Assembly: GCF_005239225.2 (NCBI RefSeq)
Contig: NC_133284.1
Location: 31,792,339-31,856,338, forward strand
Length of the DNA stretch: 64,000 bases
Source: Populus alba
Taxonomy: Eukaryota > Streptophyta > Magnoliopsida > Malpighiales > Salicaceae
Direction: 5' to 3'
Shown here: positions 1-12,989 of the stretch, piece after piece
How the letters are laid out: each line of letters begins with the position of its first letter
Position numbering within the stretch: the first letter of the stretch is position 1
Notes under the pieces: generated by a model
Told to the model about the DNA's origin: nothing
Database searches by the model: none
Seen by the model: the letters and a program-made list of their open reading frames with translations, nothing else
Made by a program: the position numbers and the translations under genes

Positions 1-825
1 AACTATCGAATAATATGGTTACATCAAATACCCCCACACTTAGCTCTTGCTTGTCCTCGAGAAAGGATATATAAAATCAAATTGAAAATATATATGACCA
101 ATCTCTTAATCTTCCATCAATGTACAAGAATAAATGCATTATAAACAAGGATACAATCAAGAAGGATAAAGAGTATAAATTTTGAATTTATTTACATGCA
201 AACTTCGAAACTCAATTAATTGTCGGGATTTAAATGAAATTTATGTCATGCCAAAGTGATAGGTCCTCTCATTGATATACACTCCAACACTCTCGTGTTT
301 AGGGTTTATTTGTTTGAATCTCTCAAATTCAATCAATGAATGTATTTTACCATAAGCTTGCTCTGCAATCTCATTTCCATTACTAATATATTACAAGCAA
401 TGCATGAATCAAAAGGTCTTATATTTTGGTTGTAATGGGGCTAAGGTTAAGGTGAGGAAAAAAAAAAGTAAAAGGAAAGGTTCAATTAAAAGAAAGTAGA
501 GCATTCTGAAAAAAAATTATATTTCAAACAAGATATTCCATCAAAGCACATAAATTTTTCATTTTTAATCACCAATGCTTAATTTCTTTTGATTTCAAGC
601 TCTTTCACACATAAAACCTTGAAGAACATAAAGGAATATTTTTTTTTTCACCTTTGGCAACTTTTCCTATCTTTTAATCAAGCATCGCTTCTTCTGTCTT
701 TTCATATAATTTCCAACTATAATTCCATGAGATATCACAAGTATATGCCATACTAATCCTTGGCCAAGGGTAAAGGAAAACATATAAAAAGTTCAGGTTT
801 ATACATGGATAAAGTAAAGAAAATA
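1..825. other. non-genic AT-rich DNA
   Basis: No credible coding region, RNA gene or complete mobile element was seen on either strand. It could be intron or 5' flank of the broken LAS1-like locus that follows, because that locus lacks its N-terminal half and the window starts here. Confidence 0.5.
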
Positions 826-2470
826 TAAACAAGCTTAAAACGGGATCACTAAGGATAATATGTTTTAGGTTGGTTTTTTGACTCGAGTGGTTAAAATTTA
901 TAATGCCTTTAAACAAGCTCAAAATGGGCTCAATAAGGATAATGAGCTCTTTCTTGGATGATTGGAAGCTTGTAATAACAAAATTCTCAAAGAAGGAACC
1001 AGAATTACTCCTTATGCTTCTTAAGGCAGTTCTAAATATGATTGACGCTCAAGAAGCCATGAAATATGAAATTGGTAACCACAAAATTATCCTTCTGTTC
1101 CACTGACATGCATGTGGTTTATAATTTTGTGTTGCTTCCCAAGATGTACAGAAATAGCTCTACTTATATATTGGTTTATTAGCAAGAATTTTCAGCTGAA
1201 ATTGGTTTACTAACAAAAATTTTCTTTCCAAACCTAACCAAATTCCATTTGCTACTGCTTTCAGCAAGCAATAATTTGGTGGTCAACTTTCAATATGCGT
1301 TTTGTTTTTGCATTTCAAACCCACTAGTGAACTTTTCATTGTTGAACAGGCATTTGTGATCATCATTCTTCATTTGAGCTAGTGAGTTAGGCATGCCCAA
1401 CTTTATATTTGTTGAACTCTTTTAAAACTTGTTTCTGAGCTATTTCTGTTTATCCTTCCAGGTACCCGGTTTACCATGAAATCCAACTTGATGTGGCATG
1501 GCATATAGCTTCCAGTAACTATAGTTTTGATTCCATGTTATCTTTGTTGGCCTTTCTGAAATCTTGTCCAGGAACACACCTCACATCACAGGCATACAGA
1601 ACAGAGACTGGCCAAATTGAAAGACTTTCTTCTTTGGTTGCATGGCTTGTTGGACAGCTCGAGGGACTAAAGCTTCTTCGCTGCAAAGAAACTGCAGCTG
1701 AAAGAAAAGCCTCTTCAATAGGAATGAATTTATCAAACACAATCCTGATGGAGGTCCTCCGCAAATGTCTTTTGGTGTCCTTAAATGGCAATAAGCAGCT
1801 TATGGATTCAGCGCTTCATCTTGCGCAGTTGATGGGTGATACCTCTGTGATGGGGAAACTCAAAAAACCTAAGTTCGTTAGTTTTGTCAAACCCAGATGT
1901 TACCCAAGAGAAGTCTTCTCTCCCGTGTTTGAATAACCTTCTTATCCAGCAAGATGAATCTATCCAGCAGGCCACCAGGCCACCAAGAAGCTAGAGTTTG
2001 TTAAATTTTGCCGAACAAAGAATAAAGCTGTTAAGAGAACAGATGGTGAAGTAGGTAGTTCAGGCGGATGGGCTGTGGCAAAATCATGGAATCCATGTCC
2101 AATTAGCATGTTGCCCCGTGACCTTGATTCTTCCGGCCATCTTCCTGCTCTTGACTGTGCTGATGATGATAAAAAGCCTGTTCATTCATCAGAATGGAAG
2201 CAGTCCTGGGAACTGAAACAAGGCAGCAGTGGTGACATTCCTTTTTCATATTACCCTAGCGTCGAGAGGACTGGTAGTAAGAGAGAAGCTGGCTGTGATA
2301 TTTATTTATTAGATAAATCAAGTGTTAAGAAGACGAGAGAGACAGCTGACAGTTTTGAATCAGGGTTGTCAGGAGATGACAAAGGTTGTCTGATGATAAA
2401 TGGAGTTTGGAAGAAAATAGGGGAAGAAGAGCTACTTACTATTATGCCTGACGTGAGGATTTTGGGGTAG
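826..2470 (+). pseudogene. LAS1: LAS1-like protein, C-terminal part, frameshifted pseudogene
   Basis: LAS1 family proteins work in the nucleus in pre-rRNA ITS2 processing. What is visible matches the C-terminal half of plant LAS1-like proteins: a piece at about 903-1072 (…LLLKAVLNMIDAQEAMKY), a second exon from about 1463 (GNKQLMDSALHLAQLMGD), and the conserved tail ending MINGVWKKIGEEELL at about 2395-2440, stop at 2470. Frame is lost twice. A shift near 1885-1893 leads to a stop at 1936, while the family-like reading continues in another frame. A perfect 8-bp tandem duplication (1970-1977 and 1978-1985) then returns it to the original frame. The conserved N-terminal LAS1 domain is absent, and 826-862 is a diverged second copy of 911-945. 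A truncated, decaying duplicate is the simplest reading. If 5' exons lie left of the window it could be a gene with a damaged tail. Confidence 0.72.
1970..1985. repeat. 8-bp tandem duplication causing a frameshift
   Basis: GGCCACCA occurs twice back to back inside the LAS1-like exon. Removing one copy gives the family-like reading, so this is probably a replication slippage insertion. Confidence 0.85.
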
Positions 2471-4774
2471 AAGTGTCCACGATAACATTTCTGGTTCCGT
2501 ATTTACTCAATCCATTATTGTAGATATTCATTTGCCACCCCATAACAACCTCATTTGTCTGGGCAATGAAATTACAGGAATTTTTGCGAAGTACCGGCCA
2601 TGGGAAAACTGGTTTCCTGGTGAACAAATGTGCTTTTGGCACTCCTTGATGAAGTGGTAGATTTTCAATGGGAGTGGAGTATGCTACGAGGAAACATGAT
2701 CTAGCACCAACCTGGATCTTTTCATGATGCACTGTTCAGGTTTGTTCCCATCATTCTTGGAGACCGCAGGTAGGTCTGAATCTGTTAGCAATGTACTTGC
2801 TCAAAACCTGTTTAAGGTGCTGCACTAGCAACACAACACGGGCAGAACTTTTAGAACAAAATAATAATAATAATAATAAGAGCTTTCGTTGTCACGCCTG
2901 CCCATTTGCGTAAAAGAACAACTTAAAATTCAAAATTGCAAGTAATGTTGTGATTATATGGAGTCTTTGCTTTCGCGGGTCTCTCTTTCTGACTCTTTTA
3001 GCATTCCGTCTTGTGGACATTGGATTTAATTATTTATTGTGCTGTTTTAACAATGCCACCCAAAATCGAAACTTACAAGGGGAAATGCTAGCATGAAGTT
3101 GAAAACCAGGTGGCTATTCAGTTCAAATTTGGGCCCACCACTGCTATGTAGCAACTATCATGTAGAGGAAGGCCGGCAGGGGCGACCTGAGAACACATGA
3201 AGTGCATTGGATGCCGCCACATGTGATCCAAGGCCGCTCCTGTCGGAACCCTTTTACAATCATATATCATAGGCCTCTCTGGATTGCATAACTTGGGTGG
3301 TGAATGCACTGGAGCTTCATTTCATGTTAATATAGAAAACGACAATCCAGTACTTTCTATTGAAATGTACTGCTATACTACACACAGTCACCATATACAG
3401 TAGAACTTGATATGGATTTTTTATTTGAATTATTGTACAATTTGTACTCCCTGGTCCATCTCTATTGTGCTACACGTGAACAGCTTATGGGAATATTGTG
3501 TTAGGAAGATAGCATGGTTTCAGTACACGTAGATGGTCGTGGATCGTGCAGATGATGATTGCACAAAACCTGGAAAGCAGTACTTTTGTATGTACATGTG
3601 TGCATTGTGGAAGGAATCGTTCAAGAATATTGGAGTTTAGAAAAAATATCCATCCAGTATTAGTACCAAACAGAGAAATCATCTTTAGCATTGAAAATAC
3701 CCTATATAAATATTGCTATAGAAAATATAAATTGCTACCATAAGTGGATCTTTTTCAAAGTTGGGGCTCCGTATGATTCACTAATGGCATTAATAAATCA
3801 AGTTTTTATCAATATATTTTTACTAAAAAATGATGGATCAAAAAAGATACACATGTATTATTTTAAATAAAATAATAGCTCGCCCTATAAAAGGCACAAT
3901 GCATCTAACGCTAGTTAAATTTAGTAATGATTATGCGTCGTAGTGTCCCAAGCTCCAAGCACGTTGGGCTTAGTAGTGTGTCAAGCACCTGTTTTAGGTC
4001 TAATCTAGGGGAAGAGCTCAATCTTCATGAGCTCAATTATATTTGACATCTTGAACTCTAATATCGCTACACCTTTTAGGTGTGTAAAAGTCTTTCAAGA
4101 ACCATTATATTTCCTTCAAATATTAATATAAATATAAAAAATGTTTATATCTCATTAAATGTTATTAGAATAAAATTATACTTTAGACCCTTCTAATCAC
4201 AAAAGAATAAGATTCATAGGCTAAAAATACACCACGAAACTTTCAGAACAAATGTTCACAATTATTAATTTTTTTATATATATATTTTCAAAGCATCTCT
4301 CTATAAAATATTATTGTATTTTCTCTCTCTAAAAATATATTTATTTAAGTACATCAAAGAGTCCTTACTTTCATCAAAAAAGATTTCATTTTCACTAAGA
4401 GATCTCATTTTCACCAAAAGATCTTTTACAGGTACTAGTCACAAGGCACATTGAATTTATCAAATATTAAATATAAACTATTAATTATTTTGACTAAAAA
4501 AACTAGATAAAATTATTAAAACCTATTAATTAACTGGTTATCCAATTCAAAATTTTTATTTTAGACTATTTGGATTATTTTTTTGGATATCATGGCATAA
4601 ACACGTTTTTGACACATTAAAGTTAGATCTCGATATAGCGTTGTGGAGATAGCGCATTGTAAAATCTAAGATCTTATGCATAGGTCTAAGGTTTGACATT
4701 TCATAGCATTCTTTTTTAGCCATCACAAGATCCGATGTTTACTGCCTCTAAGCCCAATGAGAAATACCAATGAG

Positions 4775-4981
4775 ATTGGTGTTTAAAAATAAGTTTCAAC
4801 CAATTTTTTTATTAAAATATAATTTATTTTATTTTAAATTAATTTTTTTAAATATTTTTAAATCGTTTTATTTTATGTATTAATGTAAAAAATAAATTAT
4901 TATTTTTTTAAATATTGTTTTAATATTTTTCTAAAAAAAATACTTAAAAAAAGCTAATGTTACTATAATCCCAAACACCCT
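4775..4981. repeat. diverged MITE-like remnant
   Basis: An A/T-rich ~200-bp stretch opens with a GGTGTTTAAAA-like end and closes with ATCCCAAACACCC, resembling the CCCAAAC-type inverted ends of the MITE at 53041-53245. The ends are degenerate and no target duplication was established. Confidence 0.35.
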
Positions 4982-5593
4982 ATGTATTATTATTAGCTAT
5001 GTGATCTGTGCTCTGCCGTGAGTTAAATATTTTTATTTTTGATAAAAAAAAATATACATGCAGGGTTTTTCCAATGCATTTTTGTAGTTTAAAAAATGTA
5101 ACAAATTTAAAAGTTTATGAACACATGTAATCAAATAAATTAAGAATTATGTGTGCTTGTAAGTAAATAAAAAATCATTAATAACACGTAAAAACAAAAC
5201 TTGAAAAAATCAAGAATAAATATAGATCAAGATATTTAATGTTGAAAAATATAACATTAAATTGATTGAATAAAATATATATAAAAAAAAAGGAATCACA
5301 TATAAGGTTACAGATATTAAAAATATCATCTAAAAATAAATAATTTTTATTTTTAAAAATATAGTTTATCTATATAAAAGATAAAAACAAATTTATAGAT
5401 GAACCAAAAAAACCTCTCTAAAAATTAAATGCATAACAAAAAAATCAATATTATTTAAAAGATGCCTTCTGAACAAAATAAAAAAGAGGAAGTTTTGTCC
5501 ATTTTTTTTTTGTTTTTAGTTTTTTAACCAATCATGTCACTTTATTTCTTTTCAATTGTATTTTTAAAAGTGATATTTTCATAGCAACCATGT

Positions 5594-5615
5594 CAGACCC
5601 AAGCACTTGGGTCTG
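5594..5615. repeat. short perfect palindrome
   Basis: CAGACCCAAG and its reverse complement are separated by two bases. No associated gene or transposon end was recognised. Confidence 0.7.
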
Positions 5616-7350
5616 GGCAATTATACCAACAACAGACTCTCGTGTTTTGCCTAAATTCCGATTAATGTGATTGCCTAAAAATCAGGGTCTATGCTCTTTT
5701 GACCCAAAAACCTATTTTGCAACTTATCTATGACCCAAAACACCTATAAAACACCCTAAAAAATTGACAAACTTAGTCATGGCTTCAAAGAAATCCCATA
5801 AACCGCCTAAAAAACCGAACTCATCCCGAAACCAAAAATTAACCCGAGTTCATATATGTTTTTTCGCGAACTTTTAAGGTATAAAAACACCTAATATGAA
5901 CTCCCCGTATCAAATGGAGCAATATGACACAAAAATCTCTTATTTTGGTGGTCTAAATTGATGTCAATGATAAGTTTCTCTCTTTACTGCCAAAATCCGC
6001 TGACCCTTCTTTCTTTCCTCTCTCAATCAGGGACAAAACATAACAAAAATAAACTCCTGCACCAAAATGAAATTGGAACAATTTTGAGCAACCATAATTG
6101 TATAATTTGTGTGATTTTTTAAGCTGGATGATCAAAGTAAATGTTTTCAAAATTTATAGTACGTTACTAATGTTTGTCGTATTTTTCATTTTGATCTCCC
6201 CCTCTTTCAATCCCATTTTTTTTTATAAGAATCTAAAATCAATTGCTTTTTAAATAAGACTTGATTGTCTAAAAACAAACTTTAAAGACCACACTAAAAA
6301 AATTTTAAAAATTTAGCGTTTTAATATAGAAGTAATATCACTTTGAAGTTTTCACCTACTCGCTTTCTATTAGGTATCGCAGAAGCCTTAATTAATTGTT
6401 GTATACACATGCTTTTCAGAGACATACTGATGGATAAAAAAAATCTGAAAGATAACTTCATTTGACACCGAAATACGATGGTTCTTTTTCCCATCACCTT
6501 TTCACTACAATCAATGAAATTTCTAATGCTTTGACGGAGCTTGACCCATGTTGCTGTCTTTCCACCGGTGAAAAGAAGACGATGTTCCTTCCCCTCTAAA
6601 GCATTTTTTGTCTTTCAAGCCACCTATTACCAAAGAGTATCTTTTGCACCTTTATCTTTTTCACTAAAATCAAAAGGCTTCATAAATATGCCATTATTGC
6701 TTCTCATTGCTCTATCGGATTTCTCAAGCATCTTCATGCTTGCTTTCACTACGATATAAAACTTCAAAGATAAACTTGATGAATATGCTACCTCAAATTT
6801 TGGATTCATGGGATCCACTCTTATCCTTGAAGATCCTTAAAGAGAGATAGAACACTGTAGCTCGACCCCTCTTTATGAGAGACAACTGCATGAGAGGTAA
6901 TGATGCGAAAACCCAAGATTCAAACCTAAAGTTATTTCAAGCAATATGTGTATGCATTAATGCATGCATCATGTTCAAAAAGTTTGGCTTGGCTTAGATC
7001 ATTGCATGTGCATTCTCATGATGTCACTGAGATTGATTTTGTTGCCTTATCTAAATATTAATTGGTGCATCGAATATTTACCATGAATCCCAAATATTTT
7101 CTGGGGTGAATCATGATAAATTAAGATTCAGGCGAGTAAATTCTTTTTTCAATCATGTTTTTTTTAAAAAAAAAAAATTATTTACATTAGTAATTTTCAA
7201 ACAAATTGCCATCACTCATCTTACACTCTTTGAGTAAACATCATTAACATGAGTTTCTGATTTGTTTGATCTTTATTTTTCTTGTTTTGTAAGAGTTTTA
7301 GGTCTACAAAGTGTAATAAAAATTATTTTTCGTTTGAAAATATATTAAAA

Positions 7351-7392
7351 TAATATATATATATATATACATACATATATATATATATATAT
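7351..7392. repeat. (AT)n microsatellite
   Basis: An alternating AT tract interrupted once by ACATACAT, within an AT-rich spacer. Confidence 0.85.
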
Positions 7393-8346
7393 TTATTTTA
7401 CTTTTAATATCTATACATCAAAATATTCTAAAAACACCTACAAAATAATAATCTAAAGCTTTAAAAATAAAATATCTCAAAATTGCGGTTGGATTGCATA
7501 ACATTGCTCTAAAAGGAACTTTTTGGTTCTTGAAGTTCATTGAAAGAATATATTGCACCTTGATCAATTACATGTATGGTCGTCCTTCCTTTTAGTTTTT
7601 TGCCATCCTCCCTTATCTCAGATTAATATAAACACATTTTTATATCATATCGCTAGCATGAACGCACAACGTTTTGATTTTCTTAAATAGAAGCCTCTTA
7701 ATTATTTCGGGTATTTTGATTTAAAATTCGTTTTTCCAAAGGTAAAATGATTTGAATAACTTTTTAAAACAACTTTCTTCAATTTGCAAAAAATAAAAAT
7801 AAAATTGAGAGATAGACGATTTTTTTTATTTTAGAACTTTTGAAAAATAATGAAAATAAAAGGTAAATATATAGAAACGCAAAATGACACTTTAATTATC
7901 TTGCGACAAGCATTTTGAAGCAAATATCGCCATGCTTCTAATGACATGGAACTATCATGCTGCTTTATCGGTTAGCCAAGTATTTCCACATTTCTTTTTC
8001 CTCTTTCAATACGAAATTTCTTAACTGAGCACTCTGTTAAAATTAGTCGTCTGATATCTTCTAAGAATCTGAAAATCTTGTTGCGTTTGCAGACATTCCC
8101 TCTGTTTCTTGACAATTCAGGATTGCTCATGGTCACATGCTATGCATTTAGATTTGCGCTGCAGTATGAGACAAAGAACTAGCTCTCTCTCTATCTCTTA
8201 TGTGAAAGGGCAAATTAATTAGGTCATGGGTCACATGGAGATAGAGAAAGATCATGTGATGTAAAGCATGACATGTCCACCGCAAATTCTGAACATATTG
8301 AGAATTGGTTGTGTTAATTTGGTATAGAATCTTCTTCACTGTTCAA

Positions 8347-8368
8347 TTCCAAGATTTGAATCTTGGAA
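8347..8368. repeat. 10-bp-arm palindrome
   Basis: TTCCAAGATT, two bases, then its exact reverse complement. The TTC/GAA spacing is loosely like a heat-shock element, but it lies 1.2 kb upstream of the HSFB4-like start, so a role is speculative. Confidence 0.6.
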
Positions 8369-8579
8369 GAGCTCCAAGGAACCAATGCTGGCTCTTCCAT
8401 GGTTTCCTGTATGGAAGACCAACCTGCAAGAGCTGTTTGCGTTATATATATATATATATGAAGATGGAGGAACCATTGCATTCTTTTTCCAGGCGCATTA
8501 AATAATCGCTAGAATTGGAGCTATAATAAAAGCAACACATAAAAAGAAACTTTTCCTTCTTTCTTTTCTTATACTAAGA

Positions 8580-8622
8580 GAGAGAAAGGGAGGGAGGGGG
8601 AGAGAGAGAGAGAGAGAGAGAT
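8580..8622. repeat. (GA)n / G-rich purine tract
   Basis: A purine run that becomes a clean GA repeat, about 1 kb upstream of the HSFB4-like gene. Confidence 0.8.
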
Positions 8623-9570
8623 TTGAAAATTAATGTGGTAATAATTATTAGGGCACTAGGATTCTATGATGCGTGTGATTTATACAGAAAGTGAAACTCA
8701 ACAGAGGAATCTTGAGTACTGAAAGGGTCTTTCTGATCTTTGTCACGTAAAGATTTACAGAGGAATTAAGCAGCTTTGTTGATGGAGAAAAAATGGGAAT
8801 TAGAAAATGACATTTCATTAAACAAGCAATTTTATTTCAAAGGGAAACTAAATTATTCCTTCCACTGCAGTGATTAGTATTCACTCCTTCCCTTAAAGCA
8901 TCTCAAGTCACGGGTTTGCCTTGTGATGTGCGAAGAGATGGATGAATGGATGTTCCTCGTAGCATGCATGCATATGCCATAACGTAGTCGACTTTTAGCT
9001 GTATCTGCTCTCGTGCAACATGCATGGGTTACTGTAAACATCGGATAGGGACAGATTTGTCTTTGCATGGGAAGACAGTGATTCTAAACCATCATTTGGG
9101 TGTGCCCTAATCAAAGAAAAGTTCATGAGCTGAATTAGATGCGCACACACATATATCTTCCCCGCTGATCAGTGCAATAAATAAATAAAGGATGTGATGC
9201 ATCTTCCCCACCAGTACTAGCTAGTCGTACTGCAGCCAATGGAACAATCAATAGCTAATTAATTAAGGGCTCGTCGGATCTTTATAATTGTAGTAATATC
9301 TAGAAAATTCAATGCTGTAATTTACTGAAATGGTCTTATGCTTCTTGAAATTAGAAACTACAATGAGAGAGAAAGAGAGGGCATCGAGTGGCTTTATTTT
9401 AGTGGCATGGCCATATGTTTCTGTTTCATAAAGTTAGAAAATTATGATGAGAGAGAGACAGGAGCTTCTTTAAACATATTGGAATATTGAGTGTAAAAAT
9501 CGTACTAGCAGAGGTCTAGCGCGCAGCAGTACATATCATTTGCTCCCTCTGGTGTGATTCATAGCTGGTA

Positions 9571-10880
9571 ATGGCTTTTACAGTGGATAGATGTGAAGAG
9601 ATGGTGTTTACTGTGGAGTCTCAGAAGGCAGTTCCTGCACCATTCTTATCAAAAACATATCAGCTGGTTGATGATCCTCTTACTGACCACATTGTGTCTT
9701 GGGGTGATGATGAAACCAGCTTTGTTGTGTGGAGACCTCCTGAGTTTTCAAGGGATCTTCTTCCCAACTATTTCAAGCACAACAACTTCTCAAGCTTCGT
9801 CAGGCAGCTCAATACCTATGTGAGTCTCTCTCTCTCTCTCTCTCTCTCGGGTAATTCAAAACGCTCTCTAGATTCTACTAGTTTATAAGCAGCAAGGTAA
9901 AAAGCTGTGCTGACTAATATGGGTTGCTTTTCCATGGAGCTTCTTGGTCTTTCCAAGTAGGGTTTCTCTCATTTTAGATAACTTGACTTCAGTTAGACCT
10001 AGACTTTTGCTCTCAAAATTAATCTCTTACAGATGGGTCTTGTTCGTTGCTATGTCTCACTTCTTTTTAAGATCTTAAGCACCATTTATGTTCTAGATAT
10101 TACCGATACAAAATATTGGACATATCAATCTCAGCTAATTAACCATAAACATTCAGCCCAAGATAAAGTATACTAGCACTTTAATTAGTACATGGTAATC
10201 CGTATTAAATTACTAATTAAGCTTCTAAAATAAACGTTCCACGAAACTGATTCGATGTTCATACTAGACATTTTTTCTCTCTTGTCATTCTCTTATTCTT
10301 GTTAATTAATACTTTGCAGGGATTCAAGAAGGTAGTAGCTGACAGATGGGAGTTTGCAAATGAGCACTTCAGAAAAGGAGCAAAGCACTTGTTATCTGAG
10401 ATCCACAGGAGAAAAACATCCCAACACCATCACCAGCACTACTCTGAGCAACCACCCCAATTTTTCCAACCAGAAGATGGTTTTAGTTGGATCGATCCTC
10501 CATTTCAATCTCCAAAACCAACTACTGACATCCTAACTGCACTCTCAGAAGATAATCAGCGACTAAGAAGGAAAAACTGCATGCTTTTATCAGAACTCTC
10601 CCACATGAAGAACCTCTACAATGACATTATCTACTTCATCCAAAACCATGTAAAACCAATGCCCTATGAGCAAAGGGCTTATAATGCAGCACCGAAGCTA
10701 ATAGAACTGGGCTCTTCATGTCAGGATCAAACCATTTGTTCTAGCATTCACAGAGCTAAGAATGATGTTTTGGGTCAGCATTCGTTGACATTAAGTACCG
10801 AGGAATCAACTAGTCCTGTGAAGCTCTTTGGAGTCCCTCTCAGTGGCAATAAAAGGCTGCGTCCAGAAGTGATCGATTAG
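9571..10880 (+). CDS. HSFB4: heat stress transcription factor, class B (HSFB4-like)
   Basis: Nuclear DNA-binding regulator that recognises heat-shock elements; class B members lack the activator motif and usually repress. Exon 1 is 9571-9819 and exon 2 is 10320-10880, giving 269 residues. The 500-bp phase-0 intron sits after LNTY, the conserved HSF position inside the DNA-binding domain. The DNA-binding domain spans about residues 22-115, including [18 protein letters not shown], followed by [18 protein letters not shown] His/Gln-rich linker (116-157) precedes a short HR-A/B coiled coil (158-194) without the class A insertion. The C-terminus has the class B repressor core LFGV (residues 252-255) and a basic KRLR patch that could be a nuclear signal. 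The N-terminal [10 protein letters not shown] followed by [16 protein letters not shown] favours B4 over B1-B3. At 269 residues it is shorter than B4 proteins I know, mainly in the linker and tail. A CT repeat begins right at the intron donor. Confidence 0.93.
9824..9849 (+). repeat. (CT)n tract at the HSFB4-like intron donor
   Basis: The intron opens GTGAGT and runs directly into about 13 CT units. Length variation here would alter sequence within a few bases of the splice donor. Confidence 0.85.
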
Positions 10881-12627
10881 CGGCAACAATATCGTAGGGT
10901 CTCCATTAATTAGCCTGTACCGCAGGTTGTAGTCGTTCTCAGTAAGAGTTATCAGAAGAGTAGCTACGTACACAAGTAGCTGAAAGTTCAGTTGGAGTTA
11001 AGCTACTTGTAGCTACTTCAAAATCAGCAGCAAAAAAGAAAAAAAAAATCTTTCCATTTCCTTTTTTTGGCAAATCTGCAGCAAAATATTGGCTTCTCAT
11101 TTATAGATATTTCTATAAAATAAGTAGTTAGAGTTTCTATATATATTAGCCTCGTTTTCCTTTTCTTTGTTTTACACAAAATGTTTCTTAGAAAAATATA
11201 TTATGCTGTGCAGCAAGTAATGATATGAAAAGTATGATGATAGTAAAATGATAATAATATATTTTAATGATGAAATTGCGGTAATAGTAGTGGTTGTAGG
11301 GTCACCGAGAGATGGTGATGGTAGGGGTGGGGGGAATGATGATGATAAGTGGTGATGGTGGCATAAAAATAGAGTTGGTGGTAGTTGGTTGAAATTGTTG
11401 GATAATATTATGAGGAAATTATTATTAATTTGTAAAATATTTTTTAGAATTTTATAAGTTAAATTTCAATGAATAAAATAAATTTAAAGATTAATTATAA
11501 AATATTTAAGGTGAGACAATTTTCCAATACAATATCTTGTAAAAAATAAACACAAAATAAAAATTTTTTTTGGCAAAACAATCGCATCCTTAAATCCCTA
11601 ATTCTTTCCTTAATCAAGTATATATATGGGGTAGATGATATTCTGAAGAAATACATATGTTTAAGAACATTAAAAAAAATACTCCATAATTTATTCTTTA
11701 AAGTATGGTTATAAGTACTGCTAATAAAGTATATACATAGACCATTGCTGCCTGAACTCATCTTCTTGGTCAATGCTCTTTTTTCACGCATATATAGTAA
11801 ATTCATAAAGGCAGCTGTAAAAATTGCCTTTTACTGCTCGTTCTGTTCATTGACTGTCTTCCACCCAAACAATGCTTGTCTGTCTTCATCTCTCAGGGGA
11901 AAAAGAAATGGCCATTTCCATAAAGAAACATGAAGTGTCAGTTTCACTGTTTACTCAAAGCTTTTATTTGGAATGCTGTACCGTGCAGAACGTCTTAAAG
12001 TAAGTGAAACAAGAAAGAAATGCAGTGGAAATTAAGAAACTAGCTGGTGATTAGTAGCATATGGTCTTCTGGCCAGAGGGCACTCAATAATTCCTCTTTT
12101 AAAAGGAGATAAAAGGAATGGAAATGGAGAGTTCAGAGAATGTAAGTGGAGGATGGGAATTGGGCAATCATATCATGCTTTAAGTTTGACATTCATCATC
12201 ATGCTAAAGATTTACTTTCAGTTTTTATCTGGAAAGAAGGAAAGAAACCCTAGAAATGGGTGAAAATAGTAACCCATTTAGCCATTAGCATAGGCAGAGG
12301 GGGAAAAGAGAAGAATTTTCGGTTAAAGATTGCTTTGGGATCGTTCTATAATGCGTTTCACTGTCATGCCTCGGTTTTGTTTCCCTTCTTCTTGTGCAAG
12401 CTTTTCTTTTCTTTTCTTTCCTTTTTACGTTAATGCTGTGTTCTTTTTGTCCTTGCCTCCTCCTTTTCCCGCTTTGGGTAAATGGTTATGACTATAATAT
12501 GTAAGAAAAGAAATTCGGAGACCAAAGGGAGGAGATCCGAACATATATACATACAAGTTTATTCTCCGTCGAGAAGGACTTAGACTATATTCGAATTTTG
12601 GGGAACAATTGAGATACTAATTATGTT
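10881..12627. other. 3' flank of HSFB4-like gene and spacer
   Basis: The near part should be the 3' UTR. A GAT/GGTGAT-rich simple-sequence stretch lies at about 11220-11400. No gene, RNA or complete mobile element was recognised up to the copia target duplication. Confidence 0.5.
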
Positions 12628-12632
12628 ACCAC
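12628..12632. repeat. target-site duplication of the copia element, left copy
   Basis: ACCAC immediately precedes the TG of the left LTR and recurs at 26271-26275 immediately after the CA of the right LTR. Confidence 0.88.
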
Positions 12633-12900
12633 TGAAAGAATTACAATATTTCTGTAATTGATTAAGAGGAACTGTGTTCTCTCAGCAATATATATATTCA
12701 TTCAAAGTTTGTTATAGGACATTTATCTTCACAAGAGCTTACATACAAATGGGAATCCAAGTATAAACAAGGAAACAAAAGTTTAAACATAATGGGACTA
12801 TATCTTAGTGTCTTTCGACATGCTCAGCATGTTGAGGTTTATTCTTATCAAGGTTTATCCTTATTATTATACTGAGCTTTATCTTTATCATTCCACTATA
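12633..12900 (-). repeat. copia 3' LTR (left copy)
   Basis: This 268-bp repeat begins TGAAAGAATTA and ends TTTATCA on the + strand. It matches 26024-26270 with substitutions and small indels. It contains short repeats of a GAGGTTTATCCTTAT-like unit. The element is coded on the minus strand, so this is its 3' LTR. Confidence 0.88.
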
Positions 12901-12989
12901 AGCTGGCAGGGAGATCTGTTACAAAAAATTTATCCCGAAAGAAGCAGAATCAATCAGTTGTATGTCTCTTAGTAAATATATCTGCAGGT

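Larger units (their letters stand above)
2471..9570. other. 7.1-kb intergenic region, AT-rich, with old repeats
   Basis: No gene could be supported. Open frames are short and show no recognisable domain. About 3780-5560 and 6180-7500 are very AT-rich. Diverged MITE-like pieces, an AT microsatellite, a GA tract and two short palindromes are listed separately. The last ~300 bp should hold the promoter of the HSFB4-like gene, but I could not pick a convincing TATA box or heat-shock element. Confidence 0.55.

Noticed and set aside
2442..2732. Minus-strand 96-codon frame overlapping the end of the LAS1-like remnant
   Set aside because: Antisense shadow of the plus-strand LAS1 tail and its 3' flank; no family features.
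3118..3309. Minus-strand 63-codon frame with mixed composition (MHSPPKLCNPERP…)
   Set aside because: No recognisable domain, no convincing splice context, and length expected by chance.
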